Shown: positions 32,244-41,760, numbered from the stretch's first letter. The stretch: DNA of 64,000 nucleotides from Methylocystis bryophila (GCF_027925445.1 NZ_AP027149.1:434001-498000); one strand, 5' to 3'. Notes: generated by a model from the sequence alone, not told the origin. Numbers and translations: made by a program.

Positions 32244-34250
32244 ATGCCTTATCCTTACGAGGCTCGGCGAATTTTCGAGCAGATTTTCTCTGCGCCGAAT
32301 AGCACGCGCCGTCCTTCGGTCGCGGCGACATCGATCGCTCCCTCCCCCGTGCAATCGCTCTTTCAGCGCCTTGCGATCGGCGTCGGCGCCGCTGTCCTCG
32401 GCTTGGCTTTCCGTCTTGCGATTCAGGATTTTGTGGGGAATCGCATCGCCTATTTGACATTCTATCCCGTCGTCATGGGCGGCGCGCTCTTGGGCGGCTC
32501 CGTGTCGGGCCTCGTCGCCGCTCTGCTTTGCGCGGCCGTCGCGCAGCTCTGGCTCTTTCCCGTGACGCAGACAGGCGACTGGATCGAGCTCCCTATTTTT
32601 CTCGCCGGCGCAGCAGTCATTTCGGGCGCCAGCGAAGCGCTCCGCAACGCGATGTCACGCACGGACTCCGCCGAGGAGCGCGCCGACGTCGAAGATCGGT
32701 TTCGAATCGTCAATGAACGCCTCCGTCTTGCAATGTCCGCGGGGGCGATCGGCGCGTGGGACTTCGACACGGAGGGAAACGTCTTCGACGCGTGCCCGCA
32801 GATGCGCGAGATCTTCGGATTTGCATCCGACACGCTCGTGACGCGCGACGCCCTTTTCGACGCGGTGGTGGCCCAAGATAGATCCGCCGCGACGGAGGCA
32901 TTCCGCGCCGCGCTCGATCCCATGCACGGCGGTCGCTATTTCGCGCAATATCGCATTCGCCGCGTCGACGATAATGCAGAGCGGTGGGTCGGTTCGCAGG
33001 CGCAGGCCCTATTCGTGGAAGGCAAGCCCGCTCGCCTGATCGGCGTGAGCCGCGACATCACGCACGAAAAAGGGGTCGAAGGGCTGTTGCATGAAAAGGC
33101 TCAACTCGCTGACCAGCTGAAGGAGAGCGAGCGGCGCTTGCGCGTTTTTTACGATTCGGGATTAGTTGGAGTCATGTGCTGGAATGTCGACGGCTCGATC
33201 ACGGAAGCCAACGACAAATTTCTGGAGATGCTGGGCTACAGCCGGGAGGACCTGAGCGACGGTCGCATCGACTGGATCAAGATCACGCCCCCCGAGTTCC
33301 TTCCCCGTGAACAAGCCGCGATGGCGGAGGTCAGAGCGAGCGGCGCGACCAAAGAGCCGTTTGAACAAGAATATATTCGCCAGAATGGAGAACGGCTCCC
33401 CGTTTTGACCGCCGTCTCCACTCTCGACGGCGCGGGCGCGAAAGGCGTTGCTCTGGCGCTCGACATCTCTGACCGCAAACGGGCCGAGGCGGAGCTTCAG
33501 AAACTTCACATCCATCGCTTCGATCTGATGAAAAGCATGGCTGCGGGCTTCGCGCATGAAATTACGCAACCGCTGACGGCCGCCGGCGCCTATGCGGCGG
33601 CGGCAAGGCGTATGCTCTCTTCAGGCTCGACGGGGCGTGCGGCTGAAGTCGTCGCCGAAACCCTGGAGAAGACCGCGGGGGAAGTCACACGGGCAGGGAG
33701 AATCATCTCGCGGCTGCGAGAATTTATCTCCCATGGCGAAACAAACCTGCTCCCGGCCCATCTTCACGACCTGATCCGACAGGCGTTGGCGGACTCTGGC
33801 GTCGTCGCGGATGATAAATCTAAGGTTAAGCTTCAACTGAACGCTGCAAGAGACGAGGTGCTTGCGGACAAGGTGCAGCTGGCGCTCGTCCTCGTGAATC
33901 TCATTCGCAACGCCATGCAGGCCATGGCGACGTCTGCGAAAAGCGAGCTGATCATCGCAACCTCCTGCGACGATCAACAGATTCGAGTTGACGTCTCAGA
34001 TAAGGGACAGGGCGTCTCTCCGGAGCTGAGAGATAGCCTATTTGAGCCCTTCACCACGACAAAAGCCGGCGGCATGGGCATCGGCTTGTCCATCTCCCGC
34101 GCGATTATCGAGGCGCACCACGGAAGTATATGGTCTAAGCCCAGCTTGGATTGTGGGACGATCGTTTCCTTTGCGCTTCCGCTTCTCGACACCGAGAACT
34201 GCGAGAGGATAGCGGCCCAGCAAACCGGCTTAGTCCGGAGCTCCCGATAG
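32244..34250 (+). CDS. membrane sensor kinase: DUF4118-like, two PAS domains, FixL-type kinase
   Basis: 668 residues from ATG 32244 (GGAG upstream; TTG 32178 is an alternative). Three to four membrane helices at about 35-135 resemble the DUF4118/KdpD-type module. Two PAS domains follow (about 160-290 and 300-425), then HisKA with His438 in AGFAHEITQPLTAAGAYA and a HATPase ending GMGIGLSISRAIIEAHHG. The kinase part closely resembles FixL and the kinase at 22943, but the PAS domains lack the FixL heme motif. It is convergent with, and overlaps by 21 bases, the gene of a FixJ-like regulator, its likely partner. Confidence 0.88.
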   Translation: MPYPYEARRIFEQIFSAPNSTRRPSVAATSIAPSPVQSLFQRLAIGVGAAVLGLAFRLAIQDFVGNRIAYLTFYPVVMGGALLGGSVSGLVAALLCAAVAQLWLFPVTQTGDWIELPIFLAGAAVISGASEALRNAMSRTDSAEERADVEDRFRIVNERLRLAMSAGAIGAWDFDTEGNVFDACPQMREIFGFASDTLVTRDALFDAVVAQDRSAATEAFRAALDPMHGGRYFAQYRIRRVDDNAERWVGSQAQALFVEGKPARLIGVSRDITHEKGVEGLLHEKAQLADQLKESERRLRVFYDSGLVGVMCWNVDGSITEANDKFLEMLGYSREDLSDGRIDWIKITPPEFLPREQAAMAEVRASGATKEPFEQEYIRQNGERLPVLTAVSTLDGAGAKGVALALDISDRKRAEAELQKLHIHRFDLMKSMAAGFAHEITQPLTAAGAYAAAARRMLSSGSTGRAAEVVAETLEKTAGEVTRAGRIISRLREFISHGETNLLPAHLHDLIRQALADSGVVADDKSKVKLQLNAARDEVLADKVQLALVLVNLIRNAMQAMATSAKSELIIATSCDDQQIRVDVSDKGQGVSPELRDSLFEPFTTTKAGGMGIGLSISRAIIEAHHGSIWSKPSLDCGTIVSFALPLLDTENCERIAAQQTGLVRSSR

Positions 34251-34862
34251 CTCCTCGGGCGGCACGACCAGGGCGAGCTGCACCAGTTCCGGCAGACTCT
34301 TCGCGTCCATTTTCATCATCAGCGTTCCACGATGAACCTCGACGGTCCGCATGCTGATGCCAAGATCATGCGCGATGAGCTTGTTCGAACGTCCCTTGAG
34401 CAATCCCGCGAGCACCTCCTTCTCGCGTTTCGTCAGCGTTGCAAATCTCTTGAGGATCGATTGTGTTTTTGCTCTGCGCTCCTCGTCGGCGTGCGTTTGC
34501 TGCAGCGCCTCGCGGATGGTTCTGAGCAACGCCTCATAATCGAACGGCTTTTCCAACAGCTCCACCGCGCCGAGCTTCATCGCTTGTACCGCCAGCGGAA
34601 CATCAGCGTAGGCGGTGACAAGAATGACCGGCATCGAAACGCCTTGCGCTTTCATAGCTTGAATGAGTTCAAGGCCCGTCATCTCGGGCATCCTCATGTC
34701 GGTGACGACGCAACCACTCTCCTCTTCTTTCAAAGACTCGAGAAGCGAACGCGCCGAAGCATGCCGACGCACCGAAAATCCTTCCGTCGTCAGGAACAGC
34801 CCCAAGGCCTCGGTGACGCTTGGATCGTCATCAACGATGTAAATATTCCGGACGCGGCCCAT
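34230..34862 (-). CDS. FixJ-family response regulator
   Basis: 210 residues from ATG 34862; the longer frame starting at 34916 adds an unrelated tail. Receiver domain with IVDDDPSVTEAL, Asp55 in VVTDMRMPEMTG and VTAYADVPLAVQAMKLGAVELLEKPFD, then a LuxR-type helix-turn-helix with LTKREKEVLAGLLKGRSNKLIAHDLGISMRTVEVHR. Length and motifs match FixJ (about 205). A perfect FixK/FNR box lies about 240 bases upstream on the same strand, so low oxygen may control it. Partner: the kinase at 32244. Confidence 0.9.
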   Translation of the reverse strand: MGRVRNIYIVDDDPSVTEALGLFLTTEGFSVRRHASARSLLESLKEEESGCVVTDMRMPEMTGLELIQAMKAQGVSMPVILVTAYADVPLAVQAMKLGAVELLEKPFDYEALLRTIREALQQTHADEERRAKTQSILKRFATLTKREKEVLAGLLKGRSNKLIAHDLGISMRTVEVHRGTLMMKMDAKSLPELVQLALVVPPEELSGAPD

Positions 34863-35101
34863 TGGAGGTCCCCAATTACAATCAGCGCGGTCGCCGCCGC
34901 GAACGCAATGTAACAAATGCTCGGAAGCGCACCAACAAATAGCAGCGAGAGCTGGCTGATCCAGTTTCTGCCGCCGGAGCGCGGAGAAGCCGTTCGGCCA
35001 TCGGGTCGTCAGGCTCAGTCATCGCAACACGAGGCGCCGCCCGCCTGATCCTTCGACCGAAAACCTAAACGCGGGCCGAATCGACGGAAATTCTCGGCAA
35101 G

Positions 35102-35115
35102 TTGATCTAAATCAA
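35102..35115. promoter_or_regulatory. FixK/FNR box
   Basis: TTGATCTAAATCAA is a perfect TTGAT-N4-ATCAA site for FNR/FixK-type regulators. On the minus strand the first gene downstream is the FixJ-like regulator at 34862 (about 240 bases away); on the plus strand there is no gene in range, since acnA is transcribed toward the site. The regulator is therefore the likely target. Confidence 0.7.
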
Positions 35116-35265
35116 AAGGAGAAGGCGGGGCTCGACGCAGCATTTTCGATGCGCGCCGTCGTGTGACTGACGGCAACCCTCAGCCCGACGAGCATCCGCG
35201 CGCTCCGCCCCTTGAAACTTCGCCGTATTTCACTCCCGCGACGTCAAAAGCGACTCAGCGCCTAA

Positions 35266-35283
35266 GCCGCGCCAAAGCGCGGC
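35266..35283 (-). terminator. hairpin just after acnA
   Basis: GCCGCGC-N4-GCGCGGC, a perfect seven-pair stem with a four-base loop, six bases beyond the acnA stop. There is no T run after it, so it may stabilise the 3' end or need Rho rather than act as an intrinsic terminator. Confidence 0.4.
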
Positions 35284-35288
35284 TCTGC

Positions 35289-38012
35289 TCAGCTAAGCAA
35301 GCTCCGCAAAACGTAAGGCAAAATCCCGCCGTTTCGGAAATACTCCAACTCGTCCAGCGTATCGATGCGCGCGAGCAACGGCGCCTCGCGCCGCTTGCCG
35401 TCAGCATAGACGATCTTCGCGACGAGGATTTGTCGGGGCGTAAGACTCGCTCCTAAGCCCTCGATCGTCACCTGCTCCGCGCCCGAGAGCCCCAGCGACT
35501 GCCATGTCGTTCCCGGCTCGAAGGTCAGCGGCAGCACGCCCATGCCCACGAGGTTGGAGCGGTGGATGCGCTCGAAGCTTTGCGCGATGACGGCGCGGAC
35601 GCCAAGCAGCGCCGTGCCTTTCGCCGCCCAGTCGCGGGACGAGCCATTGCCATATTCGGCGCCGGCGAAGATGACGAGCGGCGCGCCTTCCGCCTTGTAT
35701 TTCATGGCGGCGTCGTAAATCGACAGGGTCTCGCCATCCGGGAAATGCTTGGTGTTTCCGCCCTCCGGCGCGTTGCCGGCGGCGTCGCTCAACATAAAGT
35801 TCTTGATGCGGATGTTGGCGAAGGCGCCGCGCATCATCACTTCGTGATTGCCTCGGCGCGTCCCATATTGGTTGAAGTCCTTGGGCTCGACGCCTTGGCT
35901 CTGCAACCATTTGCCGGCGGGAGACGCCGCCTTGATCGAGCCCGCCGGCGAAATATGGTCGGTCGTGATCTTATCGCCAAACAGCGCGAGGATTCGCGCC
36001 TCGAGGATGTCGCTAACGGACTTCGGCTCCTTCGTCAGCCCCGTGAAATAAGGGGGATTGCGCACATAGGTCGATTGGGCGTCCCAGCCGTAAGTCTCGC
36101 CTTTCGGCGTCTTGAGCTTCTTCCAGTGGGAGTCGCCGTCGAAGACTTCGCCATAGGCGTCGCGAAACATGCCGCGGGTCACATTTTTGGCGATGACCTC
36201 CTCGATCTCCGCATTGCTCGGCCAAATGTCGCGGAGATAAACTGGCTTGCCCTTCTTGTCGCTGCCCAAGGGCTCGCTCGAAAGATCGATCGCCACCGTG
36301 CCAGCGAGCGCGAAGGCGACGACGAGCGGCGGCGAGGCGAGATAATTCGCCTGCACATCGGCATTCACACGGCCCTCGAAATTGCGATTGCCGGAGAGCA
36401 CCGACGCCGCGACGAGATCATGCGCCTGAATGGTCTTGGAGACGGGCGCCGGCAGCGGCCCGGAGTTGCCGATGCAGGTCGTGCAGCCAAAGCCGACGAG
36501 ATTGAAGCCGAGCTTGTCGAGCGGCTTCTGCAGGCCCGCTTTCTCGAGATAGGCGGCGACGACTTGGCTTCCCGGCGCCAGTGAAGTCTTGACCCAGGGC
36601 TTTACCTTCAAGCCGCGCGCGACAGCATTGCGCGCCAGAAGGCCCGCGCCCACAAGCACGCCAGGATTGGAGGTGTTGGTGCAGGAGGTGATCGCGGCGA
36701 TGACCACGTCGCCATGACCGAGCGTGAACGCTTCGTCTTCGACGGCATGGCGCGCTTCGACGCCGCCGGGCTTTCTATATTCGCCTTCCAGCGCCGAGAG
36801 AAAAGTCGACTTCATGTCTTCGAGCGCGACCCGTCCCTCGGGGCGCTTCGGCCCGGCGAGCGAGGGAACGACGCTGGAGAGGTCGAGCGTCACCACATCC
36901 GTGAATTCCGGCTCCGGCGCCTGCGCCGTGCGGAACATCCCCTGCGCCTTGGCGTAGGCCTCGACGAGCGCGACCCGCGCCGCCGACCGGCCTGAGGCTT
37001 TGAGATAGGCGAGCGTGACCTCATCGACGGGGAAGAAGCCGCAGGTCGCGCCATACTCGGGCGCCATATTGGCGATGGTCGCACGGTCGGCGAGCGAGAG
37101 ATGCGCCAACCCATCGCCGAAAAACTCGACGAACTTGCCGACGACGCCCTTCTTGCGCAGTATTTGCGTGACCGTCAGCACGATGTCGGTCGCGGTCACG
37201 CCCTCGCGCGGCTCATTCTCGAGCTTGAAGCCGACGACTTCCGGCGCGAGCATCGTCTGGGGTTGGCCGAGCATGGCCGCCTCCGCCTCGATGCCGCCGA
37301 CGCCCCAGCCGAGCACGGCGAGGCCATTGACCATGGTCGTATGGGAATCGGTGCCGACGAGCGTGTCGGGATAGGCCCATTCGATCGTCTCGGTCTTACC
37401 CTTGTGCTTGACGCGCTCTTTCTTCGTCCAAACCGTCTGGGCAAGATATTCGAGATTGACCTGATGGCAGATGCCCGCGCCGGGAGGCACGACGCGGAAA
37501 TTGTCGAAGGCTTCCTGGCCCCACTTCAAGAAACGATAGCGCTCGCCATTGCGCTCATATTCGAGCGCGACATTGGCCTTCAGCGCGCGCGCCGTGCCGA
37601 ATTGATCGACGATGACCGAGTGGTCGATGACGAGATCGACGGGGGCGAGCGGATTGATTTTCTGCGGATCGCCGCCCAGCGCGACGAAAGCGTCACGCAT
37701 GGCGGCCAGATCGACGACGGCCGGAACGCCGGTGAAATCCTGCATCAAGACGCGCGCCGGGCGGAAGGCGATCTCGACCTCCGTCTTGCCCTTGTGCGTG
37801 AGCCAGCCCGCAAAGGCCTGGATCGTCTCCTTCGTGACGGCGCGGCCGTCCTCGTTGCGCAGCAAGTTCTCGAGCAGGCTCTTGAGGGAATAGGGAAGGC
37901 GCGCGACGTCTTTCAGCCCGTTCTTTTCGGCGACGGCCAGCGAATAATAGTCATAGGTCTTGGTTCCGACGGCGAGTTTTTTCCTGGCCTTGAAACTGTC
38001 GAGAGAAGCCAT
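35289..38012 (-). CDS. acnA: aconitate hydratase A
   Basis: 907 residues, the canonical TCA-cycle aconitase of the IRP1/AcnA type. Cluster-binding cysteines are present in AAITSCTNTSNPGVLVGAG and GCTTCIGNSGPL; other marks are PDTLVGTDSHTTMVNGL, GAEYGNGSSRDWAAKG (swivel domain) and MASLDSFKARKKLAVG at the start. It isomerises citrate and isocitrate. Single gene, followed by a hairpin and the FixK box. A second, divergent aconitase-family gene is at 10412. Confidence 0.96.
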   Translation of the reverse strand: MASLDSFKARKKLAVGTKTYDYYSLAVAEKNGLKDVARLPYSLKSLLENLLRNEDGRAVTKETIQAFAGWLTHKGKTEVEIAFRPARVLMQDFTGVPAVVDLAAMRDAFVALGGDPQKINPLAPVDLVIDHSVIVDQFGTARALKANVALEYERNGERYRFLKWGQEAFDNFRVVPPGAGICHQVNLEYLAQTVWTKKERVKHKGKTETIEWAYPDTLVGTDSHTTMVNGLAVLGWGVGGIEAEAAMLGQPQTMLAPEVVGFKLENEPREGVTATDIVLTVTQILRKKGVVGKFVEFFGDGLAHLSLADRATIANMAPEYGATCGFFPVDEVTLAYLKASGRSAARVALVEAYAKAQGMFRTAQAPEPEFTDVVTLDLSSVVPSLAGPKRPEGRVALEDMKSTFLSALEGEYRKPGGVEARHAVEDEAFTLGHGDVVIAAITSCTNTSNPGVLVGAGLLARNAVARGLKVKPWVKTSLAPGSQVVAAYLEKAGLQKPLDKLGFNLVGFGCTTCIGNSGPLPAPVSKTIQAHDLVAASVLSGNRNFEGRVNADVQANYLASPPLVVAFALAGTVAIDLSSEPLGSDKKGKPVYLRDIWPSNAEIEEVIAKNVTRGMFRDAYGEVFDGDSHWKKLKTPKGETYGWDAQSTYVRNPPYFTGLTKEPKSVSDILEARILALFGDKITTDHISPAGSIKAASPAGKWLQSQGVEPKDFNQYGTRRGNHEVMMRGAFANIRIKNFMLSDAAGNAPEGGNTKHFPDGETLSIYDAAMKYKAEGAPLVIFAGAEYGNGSSRDWAAKGTALLGVRAVIAQSFERIHRSNLVGMGVLPLTFEPGTTWQSLGLSGAEQVTIEGLGASLTPRQILVAKIVYADGKRREAPLLARIDTLDELEYFRNGGILPYVLRSLLS

Positions 38013-38112
38013 GCCGGCGGATCCTTCAGCGAAAAGTGGGGGCGCGGGCTCTTTCTAGGAAATTCCATGGCAAACACAAGGCGTTTCCCGACCCAGGCGG
38101 AAAGGAGCTTTC

Positions 38113-38159
38113 GCTAGAGCGCGATGCGAAAAAGCGGAGACCGGTTTTTCGCGCGATCG
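38113..38159. repeat. REP-like palindromic element
   Basis: CTAGAGCGCGATGCGAAAAA followed by GCGGAGACCGGTTTTTCGC: a palindrome with arms GCGAAAAA and TTTTTCGC, the common hyphomicrobial repeat and the same family as the element at 262. It lies in the upstream part of the open frame of the following gene, which argues that the true start of that gene is further downstream. Confidence 0.7.
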
Positions 38160-38284
38160 AGGCGCGGGCCTTTCGGAGAACCAAGGGGGCTGCGGTGTCG
38201 CCTGGGCCGGGGAATTTGGTTTTTCTGCAGAGGTCGATCCGCTATGGTCGCGCTGCGTCGCAGGAGCAAGGAATTGAAACGCCC

Positions 38285-39088
38285 TTGAAGACAAGTATTT
38301 CCGTCCCGGCTCCGGTCGGCGCGCCGGCCCGGCCCCTCCTGGCGCGCATCGCCTCCAGGCTCCTGCTCGCCGCCGGCCTCGGGGCGAGCGCCCTGGCGCC
38401 GCCTTGGGGGGCCAAAGCCCTCGACCTCTCTGACCGCGGCGCGCTCTGGCAGGTCGTGCATAAGCTCTGCCTCCCCATGCACGCGACGCTCGGGCTTCCG
38501 CTTCCCTGCCTTGCGGTCGACGACAAACGCGGCTTCGTCGTGATCCGCGCCCCCGGCGACGCGACGCGCATCATCATCGTGCCGACGGACCGGTTGGAAG
38601 GGATAGAGAGCCCAAGTCTGCTGCGTGAGGACGCCCCCAATTTTTGGGCTTACGCTTGGGATGAGCGCGAACGGGTCGCCTCGGCCGCCCCGCGGCCGCT
38701 GGGCTGGGACGACATCGGCATGGCGATCAATTCGCGCCACGCCCGAACGCAGGATCAGATGCACATCCATGTCGATTGTCTCGACGCACGGTTGAAGAAG
38801 GCGCTGGCGGGCGCGAAGCTTTCAACGCAGCGTTGGTCGACGCTCGATCTGAGGCCTTGGGGGCGCTACCGCGCCAAGCGTCTTCCTGAAACGGGGCTCG
38901 AGCGTAGCCCTTTCAAGATCGTCGCCGAGGAGATCCCCGGCGCCCGGTCAAGCATGGGCCTCCAGACCATCGCCGTCGCGGGTGTGACGGGCGCCCAGGG
39001 CGAACGTGGGTTCGCGCTGCTCGAGCAGGGGGCGGGCGGGTCTGCGGAGGAGTTGCTGGATCATCAGTGCCGGGCCGAGCGGGGCTGA
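38285..39088 (+). CDS. cdh: CDP-diacylglycerol pyrophosphatase
   Basis: 267 residues if started at TTG 38285; GTG 38198 is an alternative, and the frame is open from 38036 but that part contains a REP element. A signal anchor (LLARIASRLLLAAGLGASAL) precedes a Cdh domain with WQVVHKLCLPMHATLGLPLPC, FVVIRAPGDATRIIIVPT, INSRHARTQDQMHIHVDCL (HIT-like His motif), and GERGFALLEQ. It hydrolyses CDP-diacylglycerol to phosphatidate and CMP at the inner membrane. The start is uncertain; the domain is clear. Confidence 0.82.
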   Translation: MKTSISVPAPVGAPARPLLARIASRLLLAAGLGASALAPPWGAKALDLSDRGALWQVVHKLCLPMHATLGLPLPCLAVDDKRGFVVIRAPGDATRIIIVPTDRLEGIESPSLLREDAPNFWAYAWDERERVASAAPRPLGWDDIGMAINSRHARTQDQMHIHVDCLDARLKKALAGAKLSTQRWSTLDLRPWGRYRAKRLPETGLERSPFKIVAEEIPGARSSMGLQTIAVAGVTGAQGERGFALLEQGAGGSAEELLDHQCRAERG

Positions 39089-39301
39089 GGCTGCGGTCGC
39101 CGTGCAAGCATTCCGCCGGAGCGGCGCGATCCAAGCCGGGCTGAGGAGCAGGAATCCTTGCTGCGCCGACCAGTTGGATTTGCCGAAATGCGGAAATGCT
39201 TGCGGCCGGCGCGCTTGACGCAATCGGGTTTCTTTGAAAGACAACAAATTGGACCAGGCGCCCAAGCGAAATTGGGACAGCATTAGATGAGGCCTACCTG
39301 A

Positions 39302-40723
39302 ATGGCGCCCCTGCGATCCGGTCTTGTCAAAGGTTTACATTTGTTTTCGATTGGCGCTCTCGACCTCGGAACGCCTCTGGTGCGGATGATCTTCTTCTCG
39401 CACCTTCTGAGCCTCGAGGAGCTAGGCTTCGCTTCCGCACTTTCAGCCGTCTCCGCTTCGCTTGAGCAGATCACGGACTTAGCCATTTATCGGTTCGTCT
39501 TCTGTTCCTCCCGCGAGGATTTTGCGGAGGCGCTCGCCGGCGCTCACGCCCTCGGACTGCTTCGAGGCTGCGCGCTCGCGATGATCATGCTACTCGGAGC
39601 GCCAGCCTTGGCGCATGTCTTCGGGCGCGATCAGGATTGGGAGGCTTTCGCCTTCATGGGCCTTATTTCCCTGGTGCGCTCGCTGGAGCATCTCGAGACG
39701 CGCGTGGCGGAACGCGACTATCGTTACGACGGCCAGTTCAAAGTCAGTCTCGTGTCGCACCTCGGCAGCCTGGTGACGTTGATCGTTGTCGCGGTCATCT
39801 GGCGCGACCATAACGCGCTGCTCGCCTCGCTGTTCACTCAAAGCCTGCTCACCACCGTGATGAGCCATCGGCTGGCCACCCAGCCCTTCAAGATCAATTT
39901 TCGTACGCCTTATTTCCGACGCGCCTGGAAATTCGGCTATCCGCTCATGTTCAACGGCATAGGGTTAGCCGCGGTAAGCCAAGGCGACCGCCTCATCGTC
40001 GGCGCGCTGCTCGGCCTCCCGACGCTCGGCGTCTACTCCGTCTCGATGCTCGCCGCCACGCTCCCGATCGGCATCCTCTTCAAGGTGGTGGGAACCTTCG
40101 GCCTTGCCGCCTTGCACAACGCCAAGGTCGAGACCGGTCAGCTGGCCGCAAGGTTGCGGGCCTATGCGACGACGGTGCCTATCCTGGCTGGGATCTATGC
40201 TTGCGCATCGCTGATCGGCTTGAATCCCGCCATCCGCCTCGTCTTTGGGCAGACTTTCGTCGTCGACGATTGGGCGCTGGCGCTGCTGACGCTGAACGCG
40301 TTTTTCAGAATTGTGCGCATGGAGCCTTTCAACGGCTTGCTTTTGCATGAAGGGCGAACCGCCGCTCTGGCGCTCACGAACTTCGCCGGCTTTTCGGGAG
40401 TGGCGGCCAGCATGGTTCTTTGCTGGATTTTTCCGACGCTGCTCTCGCCGCTTGTCGGACGTCTCGGGGGCGAAGTCGCCAGCCTGGTCGCCGCCCTGCA
40501 TGTCACGCGGGACGGCTTTCTGGCCGCGCGCCGTCATTTCCTTTGGACCTTCGGCTGTTCCCTTGTCGCGATCCTCGGGGCGATCGGAATCTTGCTCCCA
40601 ATGGATGGGCAACCTCTTAAGCGCGTTGGGATACTGGCTTGCTTCTTTTTGGGTTACCTTATCTGGGCAGGACTTGCGCTTCCAAAATTGCTGAGCGAAG
40701 CGTTTCAGACGCGGGAAGTTTAG
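39302..40723 (+). CDS. polysaccharide flippase-like membrane protein (Wzx/MOP type)
   Basis: 473 residues with about 12 membrane helices and the layout of MATE/MOP-superfamily polysaccharide exporters (ALDLGTPLVRMIFFSHLLSLEELGFASAL; GDRLIVGALLGLPTLGVYSVSML, typical of Wzx-type flippases). It would move lipid-linked repeat units across the inner membrane. First gene of an exopolysaccharide locus running to 53.9 kb. Ribosome site weak. Member of the family by pattern; substrate unknown. Confidence 0.78.
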   Translation: MAPLRSGLVKGLHLFSIGALDLGTPLVRMIFFSHLLSLEELGFASALSAVSASLEQITDLAIYRFVFCSSREDFAEALAGAHALGLLRGCALAMIMLLGAPALAHVFGRDQDWEAFAFMGLISLVRSLEHLETRVAERDYRYDGQFKVSLVSHLGSLVTLIVVAVIWRDHNALLASLFTQSLLTTVMSHRLATQPFKINFRTPYFRRAWKFGYPLMFNGIGLAAVSQGDRLIVGALLGLPTLGVYSVSMLAATLPIGILFKVVGTFGLAALHNAKVETGQLAARLRAYATTVPILAGIYACASLIGLNPAIRLVFGQTFVVDDWALALLTLNAFFRIVRMEPFNGLLLHEGRTAALALTNFAGFSGVAASMVLCWIFPTLLSPLVGRLGGEVASLVAALHVTRDGFLAARRHFLWTFGCSLVAILGAIGILLPMDGQPLKRVGILACFFLGYLIWAGLALPKLLSEAFQTREV

Positions 40724-40776
40724 AGCGGCGCTTCCCCTCAAACACAGCGTGATCCAGCTGCTCAGCTCATGCGGCT

Positions 40777-41760
40777 CTATTCAAGGTTCTGTGATGGCGG
40801 AACGTAGAACTTGCCGCTTTTTGCCCGCGACAAAAACCTCTTGAACATCGATGGCGGCTTCCATGCCGCCACGCTTTCATCGCTCGCAAATAATTGATCT
40901 GTCCGCGTTTTTGCGAAAGGCGTGAATTCGTTCTTCGAATAATTATTGGCAATGTGATAAACCCAGCTCCAACGCGGCGTTGTCCTCGTAACGGGATTCA
41001 CCGGAGAAACATAACGGTGCGCGAAGCCCGCAGGCGTGTTCTCGAAGCAAAGAGACATGGAGGCTCTCTCGGCGATCCCCCAATCGGGTCGAATCGCCAC
41101 GCTGCGTTGACGATCGAAGGATGAACTGCTCACATATTCGGTAGCGAGCGCGCGATCCAATATAAACATCGCCATATGGGGGTAGTCTAGATTAACAAAA
41201 GTATAGTTGTCAATTTCGACACGCTGCCGGCCTTCAAAAGCGCTAACCCCTACCTGATCGAGAAGATAAAGATGGTCATCTGCATTATTATACTCAATGC
41301 GCTGGAATGATGGTATTAAACCATATCCTGCCAACTTCTCTCTGAAACCCACAAAATATAGAAAATTATCCATAGACAATACGATGTCGTCCTCAAGATA
41401 GATGAAATGCGTATAAGTTGAATCTTTGGACATAAAAGTCTCAGAAATAATCGATTTATGCGCCCATGGCAAAAACCAAGGGTTGGAGAGTTGGGTAAAA
41501 CTCTTGAAAGAGAGTGTCTTCTTTGAAGGTTGACCGGAGGGAATCGGCTCAAGAAGCGGCTCGCACAAGGCTCTCATGCCCGTCAATTTCTCTTCATTGT
41601 CCACGTTCGTGACCACAACAATGTCCAGAACTTCGACGGGGTATTCCGATAGAGCGCGAATGACTCCAAATAAATATTCGAGACGCGCGGCCCTATAGTG
41701 AAAAGTTATGGATACGAGAATACGAAAAGGGTACAAATTCTCAAAGTTCGTGTTCGGCAT
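40777..41760 (-). CDS. putative glycosyltransferase, AT-rich and probably acquired
   Basis: 327 residues; GGGGGGAT lies six bases before the ATG. The N-terminal part (FRILVSITFHYRAARLEYL; VVVTNVDNEEKL) and THFIYLEDDIVLS, an acidic LEDD motif like the metal site of GT-A enzymes, suggest a glycosyltransferase-like fold; no family is assigned with confidence. The gene is visibly poorer in G+C than its neighbours, especially 41160-41470, a common mark of transferred polysaccharide genes. Convergent with the flippase gene. Confidence 0.6.
   Translation of the reverse strand: MPNTNFENLYPFRILVSITFHYRAARLEYLFGVIRALSEYPVEVLDIVVVTNVDNEEKLTGMRALCEPLLEPIPSGQPSKKTLSFKSFTQLSNPWFLPWAHKSIISETFMSKDSTYTHFIYLEDDIVLSMDNFLYFVGFREKLAGYGLIPSFQRIEYNNADDHLYLLDQVGVSAFEGRQRVEIDNYTFVNLDYPHMAMFILDRALATEYVSSSSFDRQRSVAIRPDWGIAERASMSLCFENTPAGFAHRYVSPVNPVTRTTPRWSWVYHIANNYSKNEFTPFAKTRTDQLFASDESVAAWKPPSMFKRFLSRAKSGKFYVPPSQNLE

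Larger units (their letters stand above)
34863..35288. other. gene-free region between acnA and the FixJ-like regulator
   Basis: About 425 bases. It holds the FixK/FNR box (35102-35115), the hairpin after acnA (35266-35283) and the long leader of the regulator gene. One open stretch on the minus strand would encode a hydrophobic segment but has no start codon. Confidence 0.5.

Noticed and set aside
34863..35010. Hydrophobic peptide-like frame upstream of the FixJ-like regulator on the minus strand
   Set aside because: It would encode a membrane-like segment (SQLSLLFVGALPSICYIAF) but has no start codon after the preceding stop and overlaps the regulator start.
35163..35456. 97-codon plus-strand frame just after the FixK box
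   Set aside because: It overlaps the 3' end of acnA, starts with GTG without a ribosome site and shows no family resemblance, so it is not taken as the target of the FixK box.
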